The notes under the pieces were generated by a model. The model searched no databases, was not told where the DNA came from, and saw only the letters and a program-made list of their open reading frames with translations. Made by a program: the position numbers and the translations under genes. Below, one piece after another: positions 16,578 through 24,416 of a stretch of 64,000 nucleotides of DNA. This stretch comes from Clostridia bacterium (GTDB lineage: Bacteria > Bacillota > Clostridia > TANB77 > CAG-508): the NCBI GenBank assembly GCA_017510825.1, contig JAFWMA010000001.1, positions 34,058-98,057 on the forward strand, written 5' to 3'. The first letter of the stretch is position 1. Every line of letters begins with the position of its first letter.

Positions 16578-17180
16578 TTATCTACAATTTTCCATATATA
16601 CATCAAATAATTTATCAGCCCAGCTCTCATAAGTTTCATATTGTCCATCTGTTCCACTAGCTAAATACATATATTCCGCCATTTTAGTTACACCTTCATT
16701 ACATATCTCAGCCATTTCACTTATTGAAGAAGTTGGTCCTGCATCAATTAACTTTTTTGAATACTCATCATATATTTCTTGATAATTCTTATGTGAAGTT
16801 TTCGTATTTAAAATTCCACTTGGCTTCGTAGATTCATAATTTTTATTTATATCATAACTTGAACTAGAAGGTGTTGATTTATATTCATAACTAGACGATA
16901 TTCCTGAATCCTTAAATAATCCAAAAAAATCTTTTTCCAAATCAACTGTTCCTAAAAAAGCCTTTGCAGTAAAATATATCCCAATCAACGTAACAATCAC
17001 CGCTATAATACTTCCCAACGTAGAAGTACTATTATTTCTTTTGTAGTTATTATTATACATATTAGGCTGTTTATATTCTGAGCTATGTGTTTGATTATTA
17101 TTATCTACACTTTGATGGCAATATGGACATTCACCTGTTATATTAGTTATTGGTTTTCCACAATTATCACAACAATACAT
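16578..17180 (-). CDS. Zinc-ribbon, single-pass membrane protein
   Basis: This is a 200-residue protein starting MYCCDNCGKPI; AAAGGTGG lies 5 bases before this ATG. Residues 1-24 form a zinc ribbon with CDNC and CPYC pairs. An Asn/Ser-rich linker leads to one membrane helix at about residues 55-77 (LGSIIAVIVTLIGIYFTAKA). The remaining extracytoplasmic part has a Ser/Tyr-rich stretch and a helical end with one Cys. This layout (cytosolic zinc ribbon, one TM, soluble tail) is common in Clostridia but without assigned function. It sits 93 bases upstream of the JAMM-like gene and may be co-transcribed with it. Confidence 0.7.
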   Translation of the reverse strand: MYCCDNCGKPITNITGECPYCHQSVDNNNQTHSSEYKQPNMYNNNYKRNNSTSTLGSIIAVIVTLIGIYFTAKAFLGTVDLEKDFFGLFKDSGISSSYEYKSTPSSSSYDINKNYESTKPSGILNTKTSHKNYQEIYDEYSKKLIDAGPTSSISEMAEICNEGVTKMAEYMYLASGTDGQYETYESWADKLFDVYMENCR

Positions 17181-17232
17181 TATACCCACCTTTTATTTAA
17201 TAATATCACTTAAAAATAGTAGAATAACATTC

Positions 17233-18309
17233 TTAAATAACATACTCATTCAACTCTCTAACTTTATATTGTAAATCCCCAATGGCAGATGTTGGTACAT
17301 AACCAGACTTTGCATTAATAACATCTGGAATTCTATTTACAATACTAGCACAAGTAAGCTCAACAGTTGCAGGTCTTTCAACAACTATTGTTGTATCTGG
17401 TTCTCCACATATTGTCCACTCGTTTTTGTCAAATTCTTCTGGTGAATAAACTTTTCCTATACATTCACTTTCTATAGTAATACCTTCTTCAGTATCAGTT
17501 GTTACCACAGCACTCATTCCTGTAGCATCTCCAGCTTTAACTGTCATTCCTAATGTTGAAGATTCTAAATCACTTTCATGCGTTTGTGGAACACATTTTT
17601 GAGTTTGTGATATAACATGTAATCCCAATTTATCAGCTAGCCATCCATTAACATTCCACATATATGATGGTAGATACTCTCCCTTTTCTATAATTTCCAG
17701 TCTTTGTTCATCAGAAATCCTGTCAACAGAAGCAATTTCCTTATCAAAATTTTCTAAAGATAATCCAGCTCCATGAGCCTTTGCCAATGCAATTCCATAA
17801 TCTTCAACATTATAACTTGAACTGCCTTTTATCTTTGTAATTTTTTGCGTTGATCCAGCTAATGAAGAAATTAGTTGTCCCCAATAAATATCTTGATAAC
17901 CGCTTCCTGTTATAGTGCAATTTGTCCTTTTTGCAATTTCATCTAATTTTTTTGTAATTCCAGGATTTGAATTAGATGGAAAAAAAGCTTCCTCACAAGT
18001 TGTAATTGCATTTATCCCTAATTCCGCACATATTGTAAGAGCTTCCTCAACATCTTTCATTAAACTCATTGTTGTAACAATTGCTATATCAGGCTTATTA
18101 GCTGATAACACATCTCTTGCCTCTTCCACTGAAGAAACAAACACATTTTTACTATTGCTTCCTATTATTTCTCCAATATCTTTACCTATAACCTCTGGGT
18201 TAATATCAAAAGCAGATACTATTTCTCCCCCCTTTTCATAAACATATCTCATCGTATAAATAGACATTTTTCCAGTTCCAAATTGTGCAACCTTAACCTT
18301 CCTATCCAT
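17233..18309 (-). CDS. DapB-like dehydrogenase (2,4-diaminopentanoate dehydrogenase-like)
   Basis: This 358-residue cytosolic oxidoreductase opens with a Rossmann strand, VKVAQFGTGKMSIYTMRYV, and carries VSAFDINPEVIGKDIGEIIG, KPDIAIVTTMSLMKDVEEAL and TTCEEAFFPSNSN. This layout fits the dihydrodipicolinate-reductase-like family that includes 2,4-diaminopentanoate dehydrogenase of ornithine fermentation. That enzyme deaminates (2R,4S)-2,4-diaminopentanoate with NAD(P). The partner genes of that pathway (ornithine aminomutase, ortA/B thiolase) are not nearby, so the substrate may differ. GGAGG precedes the ATG. An intergenic palindromic repeat lies just upstream. Confidence 0.7.
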   Translation of the reverse strand: MDRKVKVAQFGTGKMSIYTMRYVYEKGGEIVSAFDINPEVIGKDIGEIIGSNSKNVFVSSVEEARDVLSANKPDIAIVTTMSLMKDVEEALTICAELGINAITTCEEAFFPSNSNPGITKKLDEIAKRTNCTITGSGYQDIYWGQLISSLAGSTQKITKIKGSSSYNVEDYGIALAKAHGAGLSLENFDKEIASVDRISDEQRLEIIEKGEYLPSYMWNVNGWLADKLGLHVISQTQKCVPQTHESDLESSTLGMTVKAGDATGMSAVVTTDTEEGITIESECIGKVYSPEEFDKNEWTICGEPDTTIVVERPATVELTCASIVNRIPDVINAKSGYVPTSAIGDLQYKVRELNEYVI

Positions 18310-18390
18310 ATAATAATTCCTCCTTTTTTTATATTTTTTAGAACAATAATGAAAATAAGTATAAATATCAAAACAAATATATCTACAAAA

Positions 18391-18480
18391 TTCACATTTA
18401 ATTGTTCAACCACGCTAAACTTTATGAAATAAAATTTAGTCGCATACAAATTTTATATAATCTTTCAATTATATAAAAAA
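18391..18480 (+). repeat. Intergenic palindromic repeat, copy A
   Basis: This is a diverged member of a four-copy family. It keeps TTAATTGTTC, then GCTAAAcTTTAT-GAA-ATAAAATTTAG, then TCGCAT and a second AT-rich hairpin (TTATATAAT...ATTATATAA). It lies between two minus-strand genes. Confidence 0.7.
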
Positions 18481-18492
18481 TAAATAACTTAT

Positions 18493-20133
18493 TTATTCTT
18501 TCTTTCCCAAGAAAGGAAAACAAATTGAAAACGGCATAACTAACGCTAATGGAAAAACATATCTCATTGCAAACGCAATCGGTACTGCAATAAAAACAGT
18601 TATCAAAGTTAATAATGCTGGTAAATAGACTAAAATATTGCTATATCTTTTAAATCTAAGTGTATATATTAAACTTACAATTATTATGCATCCAAACCAA
18701 GCATACACAATATTATTGTTTTCTTGATATATAAAATCTCTTATTGATCTACCTGTTATCTCTTCTAGAACATCTACTTGCCATATAAAATCATAATACT
18801 CCGTAGCATATGATTTAGGATATACATAATTTTTTGAATAAAACTGCTCTGCTCTAACTAAATCCCAGAAACCAGTTGTATTTAATAAATGTGCTTGAAG
18901 ATACATTGTAGGATTTTTTAATAACAAACTTAACCAAACCTCAAAAAATTTTATTTTATTCTTTTCTAAAAAATCATCATTAAACTCGTAATATTTGATC
19001 ATATCCACATTATAAGGTGAATATCTTTTTTTAATATTTTCTATTTTTTCAATATTATTAATAAAAAGTATTTCATCCTCAGATATATTTCCCTCATTTT
19101 TCACAACATAACAAATTTGTTGAATCATTATTCCAACACTTTCTCTAAATTCTGAACTCACACCAAAAGCTCTATATATCGGACCTTGAATAATAATAAA
19201 CAATAATATTGAAATAATAATCGAACTAAACTGTTTAAAATAAACTTTTATTATTGCCCTTCTATAAGCAATAAAAATAGCAATTGTTGTAAAACAAACA
19301 ATAAATAAACCATTATTTCTCAGAAATGTCACAAAAAAGCATACACAAATATATTTAAAAACCCCAGAAACCTTTGTTAACATTTTTCCTTTTGAATATA
19401 CTATTTGAGCAACAATTATTGTATAAAACAATATAGCAATAGAAAAAGGAGTATCTTTCCAAATAGAAACCGCATACATAGGCACTATATAAAAAAGTAT
19501 GAAAAAAACAAATAAGGAAAAAACAAATAACTTATTAATTCCAACTTTATATAGCCAAGCTATTCCATAAGCTATACTTCCAGCTAAAAAAAGTGTTTGT
19601 AAAACAGTATATATAACTAATCCTATATTAATATCTCCAAAAGACACTCCTAAATCCATGAAAGTCTTAAGTAAATAACTAAATAATAGAGGATGATGAT
19701 TATCTATTTTTGCTCCATCTCTAAGCAATAAAATTGCTTCCATTGTATCATCAAACAATCCCCCAGGAACATATGATAAAACAATTGGTAACCAACATAT
19801 TAATAATAAAATAAATATAATCAAAAAAACAAATCCACTTTTTCTATTCGTTAAGTAGAAAAACTTTGATTCTATTTTACCATATAAAAAACCAACTACT
19901 GATAAAATAAAAAAAGTAATAACTGCAATCAGCAAAAATAATAAGCAATTATAAAAATGAATTTCTTTAAAGTATACCTGTTCACAAGTTGCTCCATGCC
20001 AATGTCCAAATACTTCAATAGAATCTAAAAAAAATGACAAAGCAATCAAGAATGAAACTATAATTTTACTAACAAAAAAAATCTTATTCTCCCTTACTTT
20101 GCTCAATTCAAATAGTTCTTTAATACTTACCAT
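18493..20133 (-). CDS. Polytopic membrane protein, DUF6020-like (GT-C type)
   Basis: The 546-residue protein has about 11-12 membrane helices. I start at MVSIKELFEL, with a weak GGATGG site before it; the longer frame begins inside a hydrophobic stretch without a ribosome site. After the second helix pair it has the signature SYVPGGLFDDTMEAILL with D-D, then IDNHHPLLFSYLL, typical of DUF6020 membrane proteins, which resemble GT-C glycosyltransferases using lipid-linked sugars. A large loop follows at about residues 330-450, with helices at the C-terminus. It probably modifies cell-surface glycans. It is alone, with 263 non-coding bases upstream that contain a weak hairpin near 20309-20365. 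Confidence 0.65.
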   Translation of the reverse strand: MVSIKELFELSKVRENKIFFVSKIIVSFLIALSFFLDSIEVFGHWHGATCEQVYFKEIHFYNCLLFLLIAVITFFILSVVGFLYGKIESKFFYLTNRKSGFVFLIIFILLLICWLPIVLSYVPGGLFDDTMEAILLLRDGAKIDNHHPLLFSYLLKTFMDLGVSFGDINIGLVIYTVLQTLFLAGSIAYGIAWLYKVGINKLFVFSLFVFFILFYIVPMYAVSIWKDTPFSIAILFYTIIVAQIVYSKGKMLTKVSGVFKYICVCFFVTFLRNNGLFIVCFTTIAIFIAYRRAIIKVYFKQFSSIIISILLFIIIQGPIYRAFGVSSEFRESVGIMIQQICYVVKNEGNISEDEILFINNIEKIENIKKRYSPYNVDMIKYYEFNDDFLEKNKIKFFEVWLSLLLKNPTMYLQAHLLNTTGFWDLVRAEQFYSKNYVYPKSYATEYYDFIWQVDVLEEITGRSIRDFIYQENNNIVYAWFGCIIIVSLIYTLRFKRYSNILVYLPALLTLITVFIAVPIAFAMRYVFPLALVMPFSICFPFLGKKE

Positions 20134-20396
20134 TTTCCATCCATCCAATCTCCATAGCAACTTTATTATATAAAAAAAAATAATAATTAGCAATATTTAA
20201 ATAAAAGAAAACTTAAATACTTATCTACTAAGTTCTCTTTGACAAATTTTCAATTATTGATTTTACTATATTTTATTATTTTTCCGAAACTTCTTCATCC
20301 TAATATAAAAAAAATAAATGTAAATACTTTTTTTATTAAAAAACATCTCTTATTTACACTTATTTCTTTAAACAAATTTGTAATTATTGCTAAATA

Positions 20397-21086
20397 TTAA
20401 TTGCTAGACTGCATAGGTATATAAGGAATTAATCTATTTGCAAAGTCTCTAAAGTTTTGAGATTGTAGAACTATCCTACCTGGACCAACTAATTTAGTTA
20501 AAAATAAACCTTCTCCACCTAGGAATATATTCTTTAATCCTTTTACTACCTCAATTTGGTATGATACACTTGAATCAAAAGCAACAACATTTCCCGAACT
20601 AATTTTTAATACCTCACCTGGTTTTAAAACCTTTTCAATTACATCACCATCAATTTCCAAAAAGAGCATTCCGCTTCCAGTAGCCTTTTGAAGAATAAAA
20701 CCTTCTCCTCCAAATAACCCTGCACTAATTTTTTTAGTAAATTCAACCTTTGTTTCAACAGTATTCTCAGCACATAAAAAAGCACCTTTTTGAAATACTA
20801 AACCATTAGGCAAAGAATTAATATTAATAGGCATAACAGATCCTGGAACTGTTGAAGCAAAACCAATTGAAACTCCATCTTGCTCAGCAATATAATTAGC
20901 CATAAAAATTGATTCACCAGTAAAAGCTCTTCCTAAACTTTGCATAAATCCACCCCTAGCATTAGTCGTCATTGTTAATCCTTCAGTTTGATAAGCCATA
21001 CCACCTGATTGGGTATAAACCGTTTCTCCTCTATTCAATTTCATTTCAACAACTGGTACTGTCTGCCCTATTATTTTATATTCCAT
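20397..21086 (-). CDS. AIM24 / TIGR00266 family protein
   Basis: This 229-residue protein starts MEYKIIGQTVPVVEMKL, with AAGGAGG 7 bases before the ATG. It matches the TIGR00266 family: the opening GETVYTQSGGMAYQTEG, GESIFMANYIAEQDG, FQKGAFLCAE, GLFGGEGFILQKATGSG, and the repeated GGEGLFLTKLVGPG. The family forms a beta-sandwich like tryptophan-attenuation protein TRAP; function is unknown. It follows dapB by 72 bases and could be read from the same promoter. Confidence 0.9.
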   Translation of the reverse strand: MEYKIIGQTVPVVEMKLNRGETVYTQSGGMAYQTEGLTMTTNARGGFMQSLGRAFTGESIFMANYIAEQDGVSIGFASTVPGSVMPININSLPNGLVFQKGAFLCAENTVETKVEFTKKISAGLFGGEGFILQKATGSGMLFLEIDGDVIEKVLKPGEVLKISSGNVVAFDSSVSYQIEVVKGLKNIFLGGEGLFLTKLVGPGRIVLQSQNFRDFANRLIPYIPMQSSN

Positions 21087-21158
21087 AATTAAATCCTCCT
21101 TATATACAAAACTTTTTAATTTCATAATAACAAATAACTTACAAAACAACAATTCATT

Positions 21159-21899
21159 TTAAACAATCGATTTCATATCATACAATCCAGGTTCTTGCTT
21201 TACAAGAAACTTTGCAGCTTCTAATGCACCTTGAGCAAAAACTTGTCTTGAATATGCAGTATGTTTTATTTCTAATTTTTCATTATCACTGAAAAAAGCT
21301 ACGGTATGTTCACCAACAATATTTCCACCTCTAATTGATGAAAAGCCTATTTCATTTTCATTTCTTCTTTCTCTTTTTTGCATTCTCTCAAAATTATATT
21401 CTTTTCTATTATCCAATACTTCATTTATTGCATCTGCCAAAAGAATTGCAGTACCACTTGGACTATCAATCTTTCTTCTGTGGTGAGTTTCCGTTATCTC
21501 AATATCTGAATCTGATAAAACTTTTGCAATTTTTTGAACCAATTGAACCATTAAATTTATATCTAATGACATATTTGAGCTTTTAAATATCGGTATTTGT
21601 TTTGAATAGTCTTCTATTATTTCAAGTTCTCCTTTACTAAATCCCGTCGTTGCAATAACAATCGGAATTTTTTTTTCCACTGCATATTTTAATATATTTA
21701 AAGTTGCAACTGGTACTGAAAAATCAATTATCACATCAATATTTTCCTTAATATCACTAACATCATTATATATGGGAAATCCAATTTCCGTTTTTTCACG
21801 ATCAACCCCACAAACAATCTTTAACTCAGAATCACTGTTGATTGCTTGTATTACTTCTCGTCCCATATTTCCACTTGCTCCATTTAATAAAATATTCAT
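21159..21899 (-). CDS. dapB: 4-hydroxy-tetrahydrodipicolinate reductase
   Basis: The 246-residue enzyme reduces 4-hydroxy-tetrahydrodipicolinate with NAD(P)H in the lysine/diaminopimelate pathway, and so feeds peptidoglycan and spore dipicolinate precursors. It shows the nucleotide-binding GASGNMGREVI at residues 7-17, VIIDFSVP, IATTGFSKGELE and the catalytic ETHHRRKIDSPSGTA at about 137-151. Length is normal for the family (245-270). It has its own promoter (21936-21964), divergent from the dNTPase gene. Other dap genes are not in the window. Confidence 0.95.
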   Translation of the reverse strand: MNILLNGASGNMGREVIQAINSDSELKIVCGVDREKTEIGFPIYNDVSDIKENIDVIIDFSVPVATLNILKYAVEKKIPIVIATTGFSKGELEIIEDYSKQIPIFKSSNMSLDINLMVQLVQKIAKVLSDSDIEITETHHRRKIDSPSGTAILLADAINEVLDNRKEYNFERMQKRERRNENEIGFSSIRGGNIVGEHTVAFFSDNEKLEIKHTAYSRQVFAQGALEAAKFLVKQEPGLYDMKSIV

Positions 21900-21935
21900 T
21901 TTTTATTCCTTTCTGCTAACCACATTATACACCTT

Positions 21936-21964
21936 ATTCTATCATTATTATTTTAAACCGTCAA
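21936..21964 (-). promoter_or_regulatory. Promoter of dapB
   Basis: On the minus strand TTGACG (21959-21964) and TAGAAT (21936-21941) are 17 bp apart, 37 bp before the dapB start. Confidence 0.65.
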
Positions 21965-22001
21965 TTATTTTTTTTACAATTTCAATCTTGTAAAATCATC
22001 C

Positions 22002-22030
22002 TTGAACTATCATAATATTTTTGATAAAAT
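22002..22030 (+). promoter_or_regulatory. Promoter of the dNTPase gene
   Basis: TTGAAC (22002-22007) and TAAAAT (22025-22030) are 17 bp apart, 30 bp before the ATG and divergent from the dapB promoter. Confidence 0.6.
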
Positions 22031-22059
22031 AAAATATATTTACAAGTAAAGGAGTTATT

Positions 22060-23310
22060 ATGATCAAAAAATATGAAAGGCAAAATTATGGATTACTCTA
22101 TAATGTTTCTGCCAATGAGCAAAATCCAAAATGGAATCAAATGATAAAAAGAGAAAATAAATTATATACTAGTAAAAACGATATTCGTAGCCCTTTTCAA
22201 CGAGATTTTAATAGAATACTCTATTCTAATGCTTATAAAAGATTAAAAAGTAAAACTCAAGTATTCTTTTCTCCATCGAACGACCACATTTGCACTAGAA
22301 TAGAGCATGTAAATCATGTTGAAGCTATAAGCTACACAATCGCAAATGAATTAGGATTAAATGTTGAATTAACAAGAGCAATTGCTATTGCACATGATTT
22401 AGGTCATGGTCCTTTTGGGCACAAAGGAGAAAAAATACTAAATGAAATATCTATTAAAGATACTAATCAATCTTTTTGGCATGAAAAAAATGGACTTACA
22501 TATGTAGACAAAATAGAGTTATTAGATGATCGTGATGGTTATAAACAAAATTTATATCTAACATATGCTGTTCGTGATGGTATAATATCACATTGTGGAG
22601 AAGTAGACCAATCACAAATTAAGCCAAGAGAAAACTTTATTGATTTAACAAAAAAATATGATAAAGTTGCAAAATACGAACCATTTACCTGGGAAGGCTG
22701 TGTTGTAAAAATATCAGATAAGATATCATACATTGGAAGAGATATCGAAGATGCAATAAGATTTAATATTTTAGATAAAGAGGAACTAAACGAATTAAAA
22801 AATATTTTAAAAATAAAAAAAGAAATCTGCTTAAATAACACAAATATTATTAATAATTTAATCGGAGAAGTATTAAATTATGTAACAATTGATAAAGGAT
22901 TTTCATTTTCTGAAGAAGGACTAAATCTCTTAAATAAGATAAAAGCATTCAACTATGAGCACATATATAAAAGTGAAAAATTATGTCAAAGTAATGAATA
23001 CTTCAAATTAATTATCCATAAAATATACTACCTGCTAAAGTCATTATACAATCAAAATACAAATAAAATTGAATTATCATATAATATTAAATTATATCCA
23101 GATGTAATAAATGAATTTTTGAATTGGTTAAAAGACTATTGCTTACAAGACTATTTTGTTAAAAATGATAATAAGAAAACCAAACTAAAAAACAAAAAAA
23201 TATTTGATATTTCTAAAAAGGAAAACTATTATATGGCAATAATTCTATACATTTCAGGAATGACAGATAACAAAGCAATAGATACATTTAATAAAATAAT
23301 TAGTTTTTAA
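22060..23310 (+). CDS. dgt: dGTPase-like HD-domain dNTP triphosphohydrolase
   Basis: The 416-residue enzyme hydrolyses dNTPs to nucleoside and triphosphate. The N-terminal SPFQRDFNRILYSNAYKRLK and the metal-binding HD core (RIEHVNHVEAIS, AIAIAHDLGHGPFGHKGE at about residues 109-126) are typical. SDKISYIGRDIEDAIRF at about 222-238 completes the site. The C-terminal third is AT-rich in codon use and low in conservation, as usual. AAAGGAG lies 6 bases before the ATG. It is one of few plus-strand genes in this half. Confidence 0.92.
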   Translation: MIKKYERQNYGLLYNVSANEQNPKWNQMIKRENKLYTSKNDIRSPFQRDFNRILYSNAYKRLKSKTQVFFSPSNDHICTRIEHVNHVEAISYTIANELGLNVELTRAIAIAHDLGHGPFGHKGEKILNEISIKDTNQSFWHEKNGLTYVDKIELLDDRDGYKQNLYLTYAVRDGIISHCGEVDQSQIKPRENFIDLTKKYDKVAKYEPFTWEGCVVKISDKISYIGRDIEDAIRFNILDKEELNELKNILKIKKEICLNNTNIINNLIGEVLNYVTIDKGFSFSEEGLNLLNKIKAFNYEHIYKSEKLCQSNEYFKLIIHKIYYLLKSLYNQNTNKIELSYNIKLYPDVINEFLNWLKDYCLQDYFVKNDNKKTKLKNKKIFDISKKENYYMAIILYISGMTDNKAIDTFNKIISF

Positions 23311-23363
23311 TCTTCTACCTAAATTATCTATCATTATAAGAACTATTACTTATAAATCAACTA

Positions 23364-23394
23364 AAAAATTAGCGGAGACAACAAAGTCTCCGCC
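23364..23394 (-). terminator. Terminator shared by 48-aa peptide gene and dgt
   Basis: GCGGAGAC (23372-23379) pairs with GTCTCCGC (23386-23393). On the minus strand it is followed by TAATTTTTTAG, so it chiefly ends the 23407-23553 transcript. It lies 62 bases after the dgt stop. Confidence 0.7.
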
Positions 23395-23406
23395 ACTTGC
23401 CTTTAT

Positions 23407-23553
23407 TTATAAGAACCAGGAAAACATTTGGGCAATTGCTGAAAACAAAAATTCACCCGTAAAAGCCCAAAAAAATAATGTAAAAAACAATACTAAAAAC
23501 ACTATCCAAGGTAGCACACTTAAAAACTTTTTTCCAAATGTTTTTTCACTCAT
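23407..23553 (-). CDS. 48-residue single-pass membrane peptide
   Basis: This short gene encodes MSEKTFGKKFLSVLPW followed by a continuous hydrophobic helix (IVFLVLFFTLFFWAF) and an aromatic end, SAIAQMFSWFL. TTGGAG lies 5 bases before the ATG and a strong terminator follows the stop, so it has the parts of a real gene. A short basic N-terminus suggests it is cytosolic side in. It is convergent with dgt. It could be a small membrane regulator or a type I toxin-like peptide, but no antisense RNA is evident. It resembles short 'yqzE/secE-like' small membrane proteins only in general form. Confidence 0.6.
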   Translation of the reverse strand: MSEKTFGKKFLSVLPWIVFLVLFFTLFFWAFTGEFLFSAIAQMFSWFL

Positions 23554-23700
23554 ATCGCTCCAATCTATCAGCTCTATTTGGCAAAAAAATCTTAATCTTC
23601 ACCCATTATTCACTCCGTTTCTAGTTTAATAGGCTAAAACTTACTTAATACTATTATAACTCTTTACATAAAAATAGTCAACATAATTTCGCATAATTAG

Positions 23701-23729
23701 TTGACTTTTAAACTCTAGTATGCTATAAA
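23701..23729 (+). promoter_or_regulatory. Promoter of orphan gene 23824-24348
   Basis: TTGACT (23701-23706) and TATAAA (23724-23729) are 17 bp apart. About 85 bases of leader follow. Confidence 0.7.
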
Positions 23730-23823
23730 TATATTAATACTTTCTTTCATACTGCAATCAACTATTTTTGTTTGCAGAATAAAGAATTTATTTGCTGTGT
23801 AAACATCACTAGAAGGGAGAATT

Positions 23824-24348
23824 ATGAACAGCTTAGCACTTTATCAATATGAGGAAATCAAAACAGCAGTTATTGCAACTACTGCTACTGGAAACTTCTC
23901 ATTAATTTGGCCGGAAACAATTATAAATGAAGTTGCCCGGGAACTAGACAATCATGATGGTTTTCTAGTTGATGAGAATTCGACCAGAGTATCATGGCGT
24001 AACCCATCTTACCCCACCCGTGAGATTCCCTCACTTCATAGTAATGACAGAGCTTTTGTCAGCTCACTTATGGCAATTCTTGTAAAAATTCAAACAAATC
24101 GCCGTGAACGATATTCATCAGATTCATACTATGCTTACATTAGTGCAAGTCCAGACCTGCCATCAGCTGCACTTAAGTTTCTCAACACATACTATGTTGA
24201 TAGAATAGGAATTTACCAAACCAACCCTTCAAAAGAAAAGTCCACTTACTTTGTTAAATGGACTTATGATTTTTATATAGAAGATAAATATCAACTATAT
24301 CTAAAAGTTGCATCTCAATATCGTCAATTATTCATTCATTTTTCTTAA
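23824..24348 (+). CDS. Orphan gene of foreign composition, unknown function
   Basis: This 174-residue protein begins MNSLALYQYEEIKTAVIATT, with AAGGGAG 5 bases before the ATG. Codon use (GCC, CGG, CGT, CCC) and G+C are clearly above the surroundings. It has no signal peptide, no membrane helix and no cysteines. The first half carries ISASPDLPSAALKF-type mixed alpha/beta sequence and the second half is rich in Tyr (YFVKWTYDFYIEDKYQLY). I recognise no family. A promoter with 17-bp spacing and a perfect terminator make it a self-contained unit, like 879-1130 and 31250-31552. Confidence 0.65.
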   Translation: MNSLALYQYEEIKTAVIATTATGNFSLIWPETIINEVARELDNHDGFLVDENSTRVSWRNPSYPTREIPSLHSNDRAFVSSLMAILVKIQTNRRERYSSDSYYAYISASPDLPSAALKFLNTYYVDRIGIYQTNPSKEKSTYFVKWTYDFYIEDKYQLYLKVASQYRQLFIHFS

Positions 24349-24379
24349 TAACAGTGTTTCATAGCTAATAAACAACATT

Positions 24380-24411
24380 CCCCATGAAGATAATAATCTT
24401 CATGGGGATCC
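24380..24411. terminator. Bidirectional terminator
   Basis: CCCCATGAAGAT (24380-24391) and its complement (24396-24407) form a 12-bp stem with loop AATA. It lies between the convergent orphan gene and the sensor kinase gene. Confidence 0.8.
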
Positions 24412-24416
24412 ACTTT

